DNA from: Marinagarivorans sp.
GTDB lineage: Bacteria; Pseudomonadota; Gammaproteobacteria; Pseudomonadales; Cellvibrionaceae
Length of the DNA stretch: 64,000 bases
Direction: 5' to 3'
Assembly (NCBI GenBank): GCA_028281865.1
Contig: JANQJB010000097.1
Span: 1-64,000 of the forward strand
Notes under the pieces: generated by a model
Databases searched by the model: none
What the model was told of the DNA's origin: nothing
The model's input: the letters and a program-made list of their open reading frames with translations, nothing else
Program-made: the position numbers and the translations under genes
Shown here: piece by piece, positions 26,779-37,433 of the stretch
Position numbering within the stretch: the first letter of the stretch is position 1
Layout: every line of letters begins with the position of its first letter

Positions 26779-28746
26779 ATGTCAACTATCCAAAATTATC
26801 GACCTGATATCGACGGAATGCGCGCGTTGGCTGTTACGGCTGTTGTGCTATTTCATGCAGGCTTCGGCTTCTTAACTGGCGGCTATGTTGGTGTTGATGT
26901 CTTTTTTGTCATCAGCGGTTATCTTATTACGTCCATTATATATAGGGAAATCGATTCGGGGCGATTTAGCTTTAAACGTTTCTGGGTTAGGAGAGCAAGG
27001 CGCCTCTTGCCCGCCGCGACGCTTGTCATGTTGGCTACTATGGCAGGTTTTTTATTTTATTATCCAGTCAGCTATTTTAAAGAGTTTGGCTTATCGTTAT
27101 CCGCACAAAGTATTTTTTCTGCCAATATATTCTTTTGGAAGCATAGTGGTTATTTTGGCTTGGCAGCGGAAACTAAACCGCTGTTACACACCTGGAGTCT
27201 GTCGGTAGAAGAGCAGTTTTATCTTTTCTTTCCGGTTTTGATTTTTCTGATTTATAAATATGTGCGCTCAACGTTATTTTTCGTTGTAGCGTTTTTAACA
27301 CTCGCTTCGTTTTTCTTATCTATTTGGGCAACATATCACTTTCCCAATCCAGCTTTTTATTTATTGCCCACGCGTGCTTGGGAACTTGGTGTCGGAGCAA
27401 TTATCGCTTTGAGGCTAACGCAGTGGAGAATAGAGAACCCTGTTATCGTCAACGGTGTTGCGCTGATGGGTTTAGTTGCAATTGTCTTTGCTATGCTTGT
27501 TTATAGCGAGGATACTCCATTTCCGTCGTACACTGCTGCGTTACCGGTTATCGGGGCTGCGGCATTGATTTGGTCAGGGAATCAGTCAATTACTTGGCTA
27601 GCTAAGGGATTGAGCTTTAAACCCATTGTGTGGATAGGGCTGATATCTTATCCCTTGTATTTGTGGCATTGGCCAGTCAACGTGTTTGCCAATTGGATAT
27701 TCTTTGAAGAAAAAAATAGTGTTTATTATCTTGTTGTATTGGTTCTACCGGTTTTTTTAGCTGCCTTAACGTATTATTTAATTGAGCACCCAATCCGTTT
27801 TCGAAAGTCTTTGTTTGGTGATCGTTTTGTAGTGGTCGGCGGTGTGACAAGCACGGCGTTATTATTTTTTATAGGTCTGGCTGCATATAAATGGGGTAAC
27901 GGTGCTATTGTTGACCCCGGCGGTGTTGTTGACAATTACTATAAGAATGCCACAGAGCATGAGCCTAATCGCAAAGAGTGCGCACACGAAGGTTATAGCG
28001 GCGGAAAGGTTGTTGTTTGTGAGCACCAAGGTAACTCGGCAAAGGCCACACCTGATTTTTTTGTTTGGGGCGATAGCCACGGGAGTGCATTAATTCCTGG
28101 TGTTGTCCACTATGCTGACGCTGCAAAGCTTAATTTTCACTATATGACCGTCGCCGGTTGCCAGCCTTTTTACAACATGAAGCGTCTTAATCAGGCGTTT
28201 TGTGAAAAGGTGAGTGATCAGGCGATCGCACAAATTAAACAGTCGCAATACAAAGTAGTGTTTTTGGTTGGCTCTTTTGTAAACAATTTATCCTATGGTC
28301 GATGGCGTGCGTTAGATGCGCCGAATGAATACGATGTTTCCGCGTCTATACGCGAATTTTCTCAAAATTTTAAGATGACTGTCGAAACTATTCAGAGTAC
28401 CGGTGCTCAGGTAGTTGTATTTACTGAACCGCCAAGACAAGTAGAGAATCCCGTCAGCGACCACATGAAACGGGCCTTGTTTAACAAGCCTGAACGTACC
28501 TATGCTGATAGGGCTGGACACATCGAACGCATAATGCCGATATATGAATTAATTGATGCCGCCAATATAGAAAAAAGACTCGATTACACGAGCTATTTTT
28601 GCGGAGAGGTAGATTGCTATCATCGGAAGAATGGAAATTCTTTGTATAAAGATGAAAGTCATATTAGTAACTATGCAGCACGTCAATTAGCTCAATTTTT
28701 TATGCAGGATCTTTCGCCGATGCTGCAAGAAAGCAAAGACATGTGA
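26779..28746 (+). CDS. Acyltransferase 3 with C-terminal SGNH domain (OafA/YrhL-like)
   Basis: Membrane O-acyltransferase, 655 residues, probably adding acetyl or related groups to a surface polysaccharide or LPS. The N-terminal AT3 half opens with YRPDIDGMRALAVTAVVLFHAG and GGYVGVDVFFVISGYLI, carries the RRARRLLPA motif and HTWSLSVEEQFYLFFP, and has about ten membrane segments to residue 380. The C-terminal SGNH hydrolase-like domain has WGDSH (GDSH at 431-434) and the acid-base pair DESH (625-628). It stands alone, with no polysaccharide cluster next to it. Confidence 0.93.
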   Translation: MSTIQNYRPDIDGMRALAVTAVVLFHAGFGFLTGGYVGVDVFFVISGYLITSIIYREIDSGRFSFKRFWVRRARRLLPAATLVMLATMAGFLFYYPVSYFKEFGLSLSAQSIFSANIFFWKHSGYFGLAAETKPLLHTWSLSVEEQFYLFFPVLIFLIYKYVRSTLFFVVAFLTLASFFLSIWATYHFPNPAFYLLPTRAWELGVGAIIALRLTQWRIENPVIVNGVALMGLVAIVFAMLVYSEDTPFPSYTAALPVIGAAALIWSGNQSITWLAKGLSFKPIVWIGLISYPLYLWHWPVNVFANWIFFEEKNSVYYLVVLVLPVFLAALTYYLIEHPIRFRKSLFGDRFVVVGGVTSTALLFFIGLAAYKWGNGAIVDPGGVVDNYYKNATEHEPNRKECAHEGYSGGKVVVCEHQGNSAKATPDFFVWGDSHGSALIPGVVHYADAAKLNFHYMTVAGCQPFYNMKRLNQAFCEKVSDQAIAQIKQSQYKVVFLVGSFVNNLSYGRWRALDAPNEYDVSASIREFSQNFKMTVETIQSTGAQVVVFTEPPRQVENPVSDHMKRALFNKPERTYADRAGHIERIMPIYELIDAANIEKRLDYTSYFCGEVDCYHRKNGNSLYKDESHISNYAARQLAQFFMQDLSPMLQESKDM

Positions 28747-29003
28747 GCTCGTGCTCGATAAGAGCCAGGTTGTGTGATGACAAAGTTGTTACTGAGACTC
28801 TCAATAACGTCATAAGTGGCTAATTCAAACAAGGTGGGTCCACGCTTTTCATCCACTCCCATTAAAGCAACGTATTAAAGAGACGTTCATAGGGCATCTG
28901 GTAAAATATTTGCAAGCCAATGAACTCTTCATTTCGCAGATAACGCGCAGCTTTTTCAAAAACTTTCCGTGAATATGCAGGTATAAATTGGGGGCTATAT
29001 CCA

Positions 29004-30629
29004 ATGGAATCGTTCGCACAAGACCTCACCATTATGAAGCGCAAACCATTGCGCGATTCACATGTTGCCGCAATTCGTGAAGTTGCGACGGAGCGCGAAT
29101 ATCAAAAAGGCGAATTTGTTGTGCAGGTGGGCGATCGCATGGATCGCTTTATCTATATTCTTGAGGGTGGAATAGAGCTCGTTGACTCGTACACTAACGA
29201 AGCGTATTTGCCCCATTTCTTGGGTCCTACTCAGTTCGTCGGAGAAATGGCTTTTCTCTACGGTGGCACTTATACCGTCCCGATGCGAGCAAATGCATAT
29301 ACGCGCGTACTCGAAGTGCCTCGTAAGGATATGTTGGATCTGATGGCTCGTATTCCGGAGTTAAGTGACCATATTATTGATGTTTACAATGCCCGCCGCC
29401 GTCGCCAACTAGAAGAGAGTGATAGCAGCCTGATCATTATCGGTGCAGATGAGGACAAAAATTTGCGCAAGATAGCGGCTTTCGCAAGCCGCAGCCACAT
29501 TCCATTTCGCTCGTTAGAGCTTGGCTCGCCTGAAGCAAAAATTGCAGGCGCTTCGTGTGATATTTGTGGAGGTGTGCCAGCATTAATTTTCGGGCGTGAC
29601 CGTGTTATCGAGCAACCCACTCCCCGAAAAGTAGCAAAGTTACTGGGTCTTGATTTACAGGTCGATAACCAAAATGTTTTTGATGTCTTGGTTGTCGGCG
29701 GTGGCCCTGCGGGAGTGGCGGCAGGTGTATATGCAGGTGCAGAAGGCCTAAGCGCAATCGTTATTGATGAACTGGCGATCGGTGGACAGGCGGGCACATC
29801 CTCGCGGATCGAAAATTATTTAGGCTTTCCAACCGGAATATCAGGTGCCGATTTATTGTGGCGTGGCGAAGTTCAAGCGATGAAATTCGGCACTCAGTTT
29901 GCTATGCCGCGCAGTGTTAAATCACTCAATCGTCACGAGGATGGGTATTTTATTGCTCAGATTGACGATGACTCAAATATTTGCGCGCGTTCAATTATCA
30001 TCGCAACAGGAGTGCAATACAGAAGGTTACCATTGGAAAGGCTTAGCGAGTTTGAAGGCGCAGGTGTTTATTACGCAGCAACCGAGGCTGAAGCAAAATT
30101 TTGTGCTGATTCAGAAGTCATTATTATTGGCGGCGGAAATTCTGCAGGGCAAGCTGCGATGCACCTATGTCGAACAGCAAAGCACGTGCACTTATTTGTA
30201 CGCGGAAAATCGCTTGCCACATCGATGTCGGAATATCTGTCAAGTCGCCTTAAAGCTGAACCTGCAGTTACGATACATTTTCAAACTCAAGTCAAAGCTT
30301 TACACGGCGATGATGCGCTTAGAGAAGTGACTTTTCATAATGGCGAAAACGAGGAGACAAAAACAATCTGTTGTGGAGGCCTATTTGTGATGGTTGGCGC
30401 AGCGCCCAATACAAGTTGGTTACCGGACAACGTGCAGCTCGACGATAAAGGCTTTGTATTAACTGGCGCTGCAGTAGAAAAAAATACATCGTTTGAGACT
30501 TCGGTAGACGGTATTTATGCAGTGGGTGATGTACGCGCAGGTTCTGTAAAGCGAGTTGCTTCGGCGGTGGGGGAAGGGTCTGTTGTTATTTCCCATATTT
30601 GGCAATATGTGAATAACAACAAACCCTGA
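29004..30629 (+). CDS. Cyclic-nucleotide-binding / thioredoxin-reductase-like fusion
   Basis: 541 residues with three parts. Residues 1-125 are a cNMP-binding domain (FIYILEGGIELVD, FVGEMAFLYGG). Residues 140-222 are a thioredoxin-like linker (SLIIIGADEDKNLRKIAAFAS) with a CDIC pair at C185/C188 and IEQPTPRKVAKLLGL. Residues 225-541 are a TrxR-type FAD/NADPH enzyme: VVGGGPAGVAAGVYAGAEGL, GGQAGTSSRIENYLGF, IIIGGGNSAGQAAMHL (about 373-388) and GIYAVGDVR. The usual CATC redox pair of TrxR is replaced by AATEAEA (358-364), so it cannot act as a standard TrxR. The substrate is unknown. Confidence 0.92.
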   Translation: MESFAQDLTIMKRKPLRDSHVAAIREVATEREYQKGEFVVQVGDRMDRFIYILEGGIELVDSYTNEAYLPHFLGPTQFVGEMAFLYGGTYTVPMRANAYTRVLEVPRKDMLDLMARIPELSDHIIDVYNARRRRQLEESDSSLIIIGADEDKNLRKIAAFASRSHIPFRSLELGSPEAKIAGASCDICGGVPALIFGRDRVIEQPTPRKVAKLLGLDLQVDNQNVFDVLVVGGGPAGVAAGVYAGAEGLSAIVIDELAIGGQAGTSSRIENYLGFPTGISGADLLWRGEVQAMKFGTQFAMPRSVKSLNRHEDGYFIAQIDDDSNICARSIIIATGVQYRRLPLERLSEFEGAGVYYAATEAEAKFCADSEVIIIGGGNSAGQAAMHLCRTAKHVHLFVRGKSLATSMSEYLSSRLKAEPAVTIHFQTQVKALHGDDALREVTFHNGENEETKTICCGGLFVMVGAAPNTSWLPDNVQLDDKGFVLTGAAVEKNTSFETSVDGIYAVGDVRAGSVKRVASAVGEGSVVISHIWQYVNNNKP

Positions 30630-30700
30630 GATACGATTTGTCAGAAAATACTCGTCTATTTTTCTTGGCAAATATACTTTTCTAACAAATACTACTGCTG

Positions 30701-33145
30701 TTAAAACCTAAGCGTCGCCTCAAACGCAAATGTTTGTGGCCGGCGGAGAAAGCTGTAAAAAGTATTTGTACCAAAAGTTGTGCCTGATAGAGGCGCATTG
30801 GCTGAGTAGCTAATCACGTCTTCATCGAATAGATTTTTGCCGAGGAAGGCCACACCCCAATTTTCGTCTTCAAGCGCAATCCGCAATCCCGCCATCGTAT
30901 AGGCGTCGAGCACGCCGTTGGGGTCTAGATTGGTATGCACATTTTGCTCATCTTGCCACTGTAAATCCAAAGACGTGGAAAACTCATAGCCACCAATATC
31001 ACGCGAATAATCCAGTGTTAAGTTGGCGGTGTATTTGGGTGTGTAAACTCCGCGTTTGCCGGTATATGAACATAGGTCACTAGCGCCGTCACCATCGGTA
31101 TCGCGCCCTTCACCATTGATAATTTGAATTTGATTGCAGTTACCATCTTCAAAATCGAGGAATTCAAAATTTAAATACGCGAGCCCGTAGCTGGCGACGA
31201 TGTGCTCGCTCAGAGCCCAACGGCCATCTATTTCTAGGCCTTGTGTCAGCGTTTTTGCAGCATTGCCGACGTTGAAACCAACCGCCCCATCAAACTGACT
31301 GACTTGCAAATCTAAATAAGTATTGCGGAAGTACGCCAAGTTGATTTCTCCATTGCCTCCGTCAAACGTTGTTTTGTATCCGAGCTCAAAGGCGCGAACA
31401 TTTTCTTCCTCAAATTCAAAACGTTCATTGTTATTCGAGCGCGGATCGAATCCACCCGACTTGTATCCAGTGGAATAGCTGGCGTAGGCAAGTGCGCCTG
31501 AATCAAAGTCAAATAAAAGACGTACGACCGGAGTGAACTCAGATTCGTCGCGCGAGCCGGATAGGTTTGCCCCCGGATGATCGGGTGCAAACGGAATCGG
31601 GTTACCGTTCGCATCGAGTTGAATTTCACCTGTCGCAGGTATTAGCGTCAACGCTTGTGGTGTTTGCACAGAATCAAGCTTAAACACGGTTTTGTATGCA
31701 GTGGCAAGTTCGCCAGCTGTTATCGGGTCGGTAATTAAGTTGCGCTCTAAGTCGACAATTTCAATAACACGTGTCGCGTCTTTCGATTCCTGAGTAAATC
31801 GACCGCCTAATTCCAAGCGAATATTATCGTCAATTTCCCAAGTGACCTGACCAAACAGTGACCATGCATCAGAGTTCGCCTCAAAATCGCGCGCGACACC
31901 GCTGCCGGCAAAAGAGGCGGGAAACGGTGCGCCGCCTAAAATGCCAACAGGGATTAACAAGGTGTCGGTTGGAATTTTAAGGTGGTCGGAAAAAGTTTGC
32001 TCATAACTCTGGAAAAAAAGCCCAGCTATCCATTCAAGCTCAGCAGTCGGGGCTGCACTAAAACGAATTTCTTGGCTAATTTGGTCGTACTCTTCATCGA
32101 GCTTTAAATCGAAGATAGTGCCGGAGAAAAAATCGCAATCGCAGTTTTCATCATACTCGAAGCCGACAAAACCAGTGATTGCGGTGACATCAATGCCATC
32201 CCAGTCGTAGTGGAGCGTCAAACGATGACTGTTGATTTCGTTATCGCTGAATTCGTCGGCGTTAGTCTGACGCAAGTAGTCTTGCTCGGCGTCAAATGGG
32301 GGTGATGAGATGAGTGAGGTCAATGTACGATAATCTGCGTTGAATTGAGGGCTCAGATCATCGCGGGTAATTTCTATGGCTCGGCCTACAACATCAAAGG
32401 TATCCACTTCGCCGGTATAAATAATTTGTAATTTGTCTGTTGGAGCCCAGTCGAGAGTAGCGCGCACGGAAGTATCTTCTTGACTCGGCTCTTCGGTGGC
32501 CTTGAAAGTATTGATCATGTAGCCATCGTCTTCCAAAAAGCGAAAAGCGATACGTCCACCTAAGTTATTGGTCAATGGTCCGGATAAAAAGCCATTTACC
32601 TCGGTAGTGGCAAATTCGGTCTCATAGCTGGCTGTGATGCGGCCGGTAAATTCGTCAGTCGGTTTTGCCGTTATAAGCTCCACCGCACCTGAGCTGGTGT
32701 TTTTGCCAAATAAAGTAGACTGGGGTCCGCGCATCACCTCCACACGTTCCATATCAAATATAGGCGCCCGAAACAGCTGCGCTCGACCGTGATAAATGCC
32801 GTCGATAAATACACCGACAGATTGTTCGAAGCCTTGGCTATTGCCGGAGCCAATGCCGCGCATACGCAGCTGTGTAGAAATACCGGTTTCGGTTAGATGT
32901 AGATTGGGGACAAAAGCAGTTAGGTCTTCTATATCTTCGATGCCGGCTTTGTCTAACTTATCTCCCGATAAGGCTGACACGGAAACCGGGATATCCTGCA
33001 AGCTTTTTTCGATTTTAGCGGCTGTGACTATGACCTCTTCGAGCAGAGGCGCCTCCTTCGGAGCTTGTGCATAAGCACTTGAAATTAAACATCCTAATGT
33101 TGATAACGCAAATACGGTGGACGATGTTCCTGTTCTCGATTTCAT
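30701..33145 (-). CDS. TonB-dependent outer-membrane receptor
   Basis: 814-residue receptor for active uptake of a siderophore, vitamin, sugar or other compound; the substrate cannot be told. Signal peptide ending SAYA (residue 26), TonB box EEVIVTA at 36-42, plug domain with GIGSGNSQGFEQSVGVFIDG and RVEVMRGPQSTLFGKN, a 22-stranded barrel and the terminal FEATLRF aromatic motif. Of the kind expanded in Cellvibrionales and sphingomonads. No partner genes adjacent. Direct repeats lie upstream (33198-33283). Confidence 0.95.
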   Translation of the reverse strand: MKSRTGTSSTVFALSTLGCLISSAYAQAPKEAPLLEEVIVTAAKIEKSLQDIPVSVSALSGDKLDKAGIEDIEDLTAFVPNLHLTETGISTQLRMRGIGSGNSQGFEQSVGVFIDGIYHGRAQLFRAPIFDMERVEVMRGPQSTLFGKNTSSGAVELITAKPTDEFTGRITASYETEFATTEVNGFLSGPLTNNLGGRIAFRFLEDDGYMINTFKATEEPSQEDTSVRATLDWAPTDKLQIIYTGEVDTFDVVGRAIEITRDDLSPQFNADYRTLTSLISSPPFDAEQDYLRQTNADEFSDNEINSHRLTLHYDWDGIDVTAITGFVGFEYDENCDCDFFSGTIFDLKLDEEYDQISQEIRFSAAPTAELEWIAGLFFQSYEQTFSDHLKIPTDTLLIPVGILGGAPFPASFAGSGVARDFEANSDAWSLFGQVTWEIDDNIRLELGGRFTQESKDATRVIEIVDLERNLITDPITAGELATAYKTVFKLDSVQTPQALTLIPATGEIQLDANGNPIPFAPDHPGANLSGSRDESEFTPVVRLLFDFDSGALAYASYSTGYKSGGFDPRSNNNERFEFEEENVRAFELGYKTTFDGGNGEINLAYFRNTYLDLQVSQFDGAVGFNVGNAAKTLTQGLEIDGRWALSEHIVASYGLAYLNFEFLDFEDGNCNQIQIINGEGRDTDGDGASDLCSYTGKRGVYTPKYTANLTLDYSRDIGGYEFSTSLDLQWQDEQNVHTNLDPNGVLDAYTMAGLRIALEDENWGVAFLGKNLFDEDVISYSANAPLSGTTFGTNTFYSFLRRPQTFAFEATLRF

Positions 33146-33197
33146 GCATGATCCCCAATGGCCAGTCGTTATAGTTAGTCAGGGCGACAAGTTTCTA

Positions 33198-33283
33198 CTT
33201 ATCAAAAGCGTATTCTTATCAAAAGCCTATTCGTTAGCAAAAATCTAGTCTTTACCGGCTGATCTAGTTACCACTTATCAAAA
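33198..33283 (-). promoter_or_regulatory. Direct repeats upstream of the TonB receptor gene
   Basis: CTTATCAAAAGC occurs at 33198-33209 and 33215-33226, 17 bases apart, and CTTATCAAAA again at 33274-33283. On the receptor strand they read TTTTGATAAG. The near pair lies 53-81 bases before the start codon, where an activator or repressor would sit. No known operator recognised. Confidence 0.45.
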
Positions 33284-33432
33284 TAACGGTTGAGCTTTTG
33301 CGATTTTGTTCTTTTATGTATCTCACCGCGCAATATAAAACCACCAACAAATTATGTACAGGGCTTTAAGCTCTGCAAATTGTCACACGACTTGCTGGTC
33401 ATAGTTTGTTTACAGCGTTAAATGATAGAAAT

Positions 33433-34440
33433 TTAAACTTGGAAGTAATCTCGGTACCAGTCGACAAAACGCTTAACACCTTCGTCAATAGGTGTGCTGG
33501 GCTTGAACTCTACGTCTGTTTCCAATGCATTACAATCGGCGTAGGTTGACGGGACGTCACCCGGCTGCATCGGCATCATATTGCGAATGGCTTCTTTACC
33601 GGTAGCTTTTTCGATCGCTGAGACAAAATCGAGTAATTTTACCGGCGCATTATTGCCGATGTTGTATACGCGGTAGGGAACATAGCTTGTCGCAGGATCG
33701 GGCTGGTCTCCCGACCAGCTGGGGTTAGCCGCTGGAATTTTATCGGTAATACGCACGACACTTTCGACAATGTCATCGATATAGGTGAAATCGCGGCTCA
33801 TATTTCCGTGGTTATAGATGTCGATGGCTTTGTCTTCGAGTATGCCTTTAGTGAACTTAAACAGGGCCATATCGGGCCGACCCCAAGGTCCGTATACAGT
33901 GAAAAAGCGCAGGCCCGTCGCCGGCAGACCATAGAGGCTACTGTAAGTATGGGCCATTAGCTCGTTGGCTTTTTTACTCGCGGCGTAAAGTGACATTGGG
34001 TGATCGATGTTATGGTGCTCTGAGAACGGTTGCTTGGTGTTTGCACCGTAAACGGAGCTAGAAGATGCGTAGGATAGATGGGGTACTTTGCTGTGTCTGC
34101 ATCCCTCAAGAATATTCACAAAGCCTACTATGTTCGAGTCGATATAGGCGTGTGGGTTTTCCATTGAATAGCGAACCCCGGCTTGAGCGGCCAAATTGCA
34201 GACGCGGTCAAACTGATAATCCTGAAAGAGTTTTTCCATACCAGCGCGATCGGCAAGATCGAGCTTTATAAAGTTAAATCCCTCGTTCGGTTCGAGTTGT
34301 TTAAGCCGGTCGCGCTTCAAATTAACGTCGTAATAGTCGTTCAAGTTGTCTATGCCGATGACTTCGTCGCCGCGCGCGAGTAACTTTTTCGCGAGGCCGA
34401 AGCCGATAAACCCCGCTGCACCGGTAACAAGAATACGCAT
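33433..34440 (-). CDS. UDP-glucuronate 4-epimerase-like NAD-dependent epimerase
   Basis: 335-residue extended SDR that probably interconverts UDP-glucuronate and UDP-galacturonate for a surface polysaccharide. Rossmann motif [12 protein letters not shown], catalytic serine region SSSSVYG, active-site YAASKK, and [20 protein letters not shown], typical of the CapI/LspL/GAE group. Stand-alone; LPS or capsule genes are not next to it. Related WbpP/UDP-GlcNAc epimerases are an alternative. Confidence 0.85.
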   Translation of the reverse strand: MRILVTGAAGFIGFGLAKKLLARGDEVIGIDNLNDYYDVNLKRDRLKQLEPNEGFNFIKLDLADRAGMEKLFQDYQFDRVCNLAAQAGVRYSMENPHAYIDSNIVGFVNILEGCRHSKVPHLSYASSSSVYGANTKQPFSEHHNIDHPMSLYAASKKANELMAHTYSSLYGLPATGLRFFTVYGPWGRPDMALFKFTKGILEDKAIDIYNHGNMSRDFTYIDDIVESVVRITDKIPAANPSWSGDQPDPATSYVPYRVYNIGNNAPVKLLDFVSAIEKATGKEAIRNMMPMQPGDVPSTYADCNALETDVEFKPSTPIDEGVKRFVDWYRDYFQV

Positions 34441-34679
34441 AAACTTAGAACTGCCCTGGCATTAAAAATGAGGGCATGGTAGGGAGTTTCGAAGTTTCCT
34501 GCAAGCATCAGCTGAGCTTCTTTTACATTGCCGGCTGAGGGCTGGGAAATAAGCAATAAACGCTCAATTGTTGCTTATTTGCGCTTTGTTTTTAGCTGGT
34601 TAGTGGGCTTTACTTTAAATGTTGGGCAAAATGCTTATAATCATGCCGCATCTAGTGGCCCCATATTTTAGGAAAACGC

Positions 34680-35993
34680 TTGTCTCCCAATAAACCTCAT
34701 CAAAAAACCTCATGGTCGCTTGATAACTTCGTCGTTGAACCGCGCTCAGACAAACTTCGATTTCACGATTTTGATCTACAACTTCCTTTGATGCACGCGG
34801 TTGCGGACCTCGGCTTTCAATATTGCTCACCTATTCAGGAAAAGTCTCTCCCCTACAGTCTCGCTGGGCACGACGTAATGGGAAAGGCCCAAACAGGCAC
34901 AGGCAAAACCGCAGCTTTTCTTATTCGCGTCATTCAAGACTTGCTCAACAAAAGTCCTGAAGAAGAGCGTTACGCGGGTGAGGCTCGCGCGCTAGTACTG
35001 GCCCCTACACGCGAGCTTGTGTTGCAGATTTACGAAGATGCGAAAGCGTTGACGAAATATACGGACTTAAAAGTCCATGCGCTAGTTGGAGGTATGGATT
35101 ACGGCAAGCAGCTGAATATGCTACAGCAGGAGTTAGTCGATATCGTTGTTGCAACGCCGGGAAGGCTAATTGATTTTGCCGAACGTCGCGATATTTACCT
35201 GGACTTAGTCGAAATATTAGTCATCGATGAAGCCGACCGCATGCTTGATATGGGTTTTATCCCGCAAGTTCGTCGTATTGTGCGTCTGACACCCCGTAAA
35301 ACCCATCGCCAGACTTTGCTCTTTTCAGCGACTTTTTCCGATGACATTCTTAACTTGGCCGAGCAATGGACTTTTGAGCCGGTGCGTATTGAAATTGAAC
35401 CCGAATCGGTGGCGACCGATTCAGTTGAACAGCATATCTATTTAGCGGCAGCAGAAGAAAAATTTATCATTCTTTACAATTTGTTGCAGCGCGATAATTT
35501 TGAAAGCTCGATCGTATTTGCTAACCGTCGCGACGAATGCCGCGACTTGTTTCAAAAGTTGAAATCTTACGGTTTTAAGGCCGGTTTGTTGTCAGGTGAA
35601 ATTGATCAACGCAAGCGTGTCAAAACCCTAGATGCGTTTAAAAATGGACAGCTGCAAATACTGGTTGCCACAGATGTTGCAGGTCGTGGTATTCATATAG
35701 ACGGTGTGAGCCACGTTGTAAACTTTACCTTGCCGGAGGAGCCCGAAGACTATGTGCATCGCATCGGGCGTACTGGAAGGGCTGGGAAGCAAGGAACTTC
35801 TATCAGTTTTGCCTGTGAAGATGACGCTTTCCGTTTGCCTGCCATTGAAGAGCTGCTCGGTTCGAAGGTTCCATGTGAACAACCGCCACAAACGCTGCTG
35901 AAGCAGCTGCCGCCGCCAACTTACGCGGCTCCACCCAAACCTAAGTCATCTGCTCGTCGTCGCGAACGTCACAATCGTCACCGATCGCGCTAA
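34680..35993 (+). CDS. rhlB: DEAD-box RNA helicase, RhlB-like
   Basis: ATP-dependent RNA helicase with AQTGTGKT (70-77), [17 protein letters not shown] ([13 protein letters not shown]), SAT (LLFSATFSD) and HRIGRTGR. An arginine/lysine-rich C-terminal tail ([15 protein letters not shown]) suggests binding to RNA or the degradosome, as in RhlB. TTG start with AGGA at 34670-34673. RhlE or SrmB is an alternative within the family. Confidence 0.85.
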   Translation: MSPNKPHQKTSWSLDNFVVEPRSDKLRFHDFDLQLPLMHAVADLGFQYCSPIQEKSLPYSLAGHDVMGKAQTGTGKTAAFLIRVIQDLLNKSPEEERYAGEARALVLAPTRELVLQIYEDAKALTKYTDLKVHALVGGMDYGKQLNMLQQELVDIVVATPGRLIDFAERRDIYLDLVEILVIDEADRMLDMGFIPQVRRIVRLTPRKTHRQTLLFSATFSDDILNLAEQWTFEPVRIEIEPESVATDSVEQHIYLAAAEEKFIILYNLLQRDNFESSIVFANRRDECRDLFQKLKSYGFKAGLLSGEIDQRKRVKTLDAFKNGQLQILVATDVAGRGIHIDGVSHVVNFTLPEEPEDYVHRIGRTGRAGKQGTSISFACEDDAFRLPAIEELLGSKVPCEQPPQTLLKQLPPPTYAAPPKPKSSARRRERHNRHRSR

Positions 35994-36168
35994 ACGACGA
36001 TTCTTATATCGTTGCTTTTACTACTTTAATCCTGAATTTTTCTGGCGATGGCTATTTGTTTGTCAATAGCTATATGCGCGTGTAATAGCTACTTGTGCTT
36101 GGTGAACTACAATTTAACTATTAATCTCAAAAGCCAATAGCATCTGTTACACAAAGCCAAGAGCATCT

Positions 36169-37407
36169 ATGAAAAAGATTTTAGTCGTTGAAGACAGCAG
36201 CATGGTGACCAAGGTCCTCAAACATGTTCTGTCACAAAGTGATCTATTTGAAGCAATTTATGCAGGAAATATTGCAGAAGCTAAGCAAATCATAGCCACG
36301 GAGACCTTATATTTAGCCTTGGTTGATCTCAACTTACCTGACGCGCCAAATGGCGAAATTGTCGATTTTGTGCTGGAGCAAAAGCTACCGGTGATTGTGT
36401 TAACGGGGAGCTTTGATCTTGAACGACGCAAGAAGCTGCTTGCCAAGGGGGTTGTCGACTATGTGACCAAGGAGGGGCGCTTTTCGTACCAATATACCCG
36501 CAATTTGATTGATCGTTTAATCAAAAATGAACAAATAAAAGTGCTTGCTGTGGATGATTCTTCAACCGGTCGGAGGGCGGTTTCTACGTTATTGAAGCTG
36601 CATCGCTATCAGGTACTTGAAGCCTCTGATGGGGTAGAAGCGATTAAGGTGATACTGGCAAACCCCGATATTCGTATGTTAATCACCGATTACAATATGC
36701 CCAATATGGATGGTTTCCAGTTGGTGCAAAATCTGCGTGTTAAATATGAAAAATCCGATTTAGTGATTATTGGTATTTCAGGGGAAGGGGAGGAGTCTCT
36801 CACCGCTAAATTCATCAAAAACGGGGCGAATGATTTTCTGAAAAAGCCCTTTAATCACGAGGAGTTTTTTTGCCGTGTAACGCACAATATCGAACAGCTA
36901 GATTTGGTCGACAGGTTGCGCGATGCGGCCAATCGCGATTACTACACCGGCGCGTACAACCGACAATATTTTTTCGAGTATGGAGCGGTCATGCTCCAAG
37001 AAGCTCGTTCGAATTGCGTTCCTTTTGCCGGCGTTGTGATAGATTTTGATAACCTAGATGAGATCAATGAGAGCCATGGGCATGAAGCGGGCGATATTGT
37101 GATACGCCATATTTCTTCGATATTAACCCATGCTTTTGATCGTTTCTTATTGGCACGTGGTGGTGGGGAAGAATTCTATGGTTTGTTGGTCGGCTTGGAC
37201 AATGAAAAAGCTGTGGCATTCACCGACAAATTGCGCCAAGTCGCTTGTGCCCCGGTCACATTGCCCGATGGCAATCGGGCATCAGCCACGTTCAGTGCAG
37301 GAGTTGCCAGCACCTGCGATGGAGATTTAGCGGACTTGATTAATTGTGCCTTTGAGCGCTTGGTTGCCGCGAAGGAAGCCGGCGGTGATATCGTATTGGG
37401 CGAATGA
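36169..37407 (+). CDS. Double-receiver GGDEF response regulator
   Basis: 412 residues: receiver 1 (about 3-118) with phosphoacceptor D53 in ALVDLNLPD, receiver 2 (about 122-245) with D174 in ITDYNMPN and an intact threonine/serine and lysine (FLKKPF), then a GGDEF domain with active-site GGEEF at 332-336. Predicted diguanylate cyclase making cyclic-di-GMP when phosphorylated. No RxxD inhibitory site is seen before GGEEF. No histidine kinase is nearby, so it is probably fed by a distant kinase. Confidence 0.93.
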   Translation: MKKILVVEDSSMVTKVLKHVLSQSDLFEAIYAGNIAEAKQIIATETLYLALVDLNLPDAPNGEIVDFVLEQKLPVIVLTGSFDLERRKKLLAKGVVDYVTKEGRFSYQYTRNLIDRLIKNEQIKVLAVDDSSTGRRAVSTLLKLHRYQVLEASDGVEAIKVILANPDIRMLITDYNMPNMDGFQLVQNLRVKYEKSDLVIIGISGEGEESLTAKFIKNGANDFLKKPFNHEEFFCRVTHNIEQLDLVDRLRDAANRDYYTGAYNRQYFFEYGAVMLQEARSNCVPFAGVVIDFDNLDEINESHGHEAGDIVIRHISSILTHAFDRFLLARGGGEEFYGLLVGLDNEKAVAFTDKLRQVACAPVTLPDGNRASATFSAGVASTCDGDLADLINCAFERLVAAKEAGGDIVLGE

Positions 37408-37433
37408 TGTTTCCAACTGGCTAGCTGAGCTGG

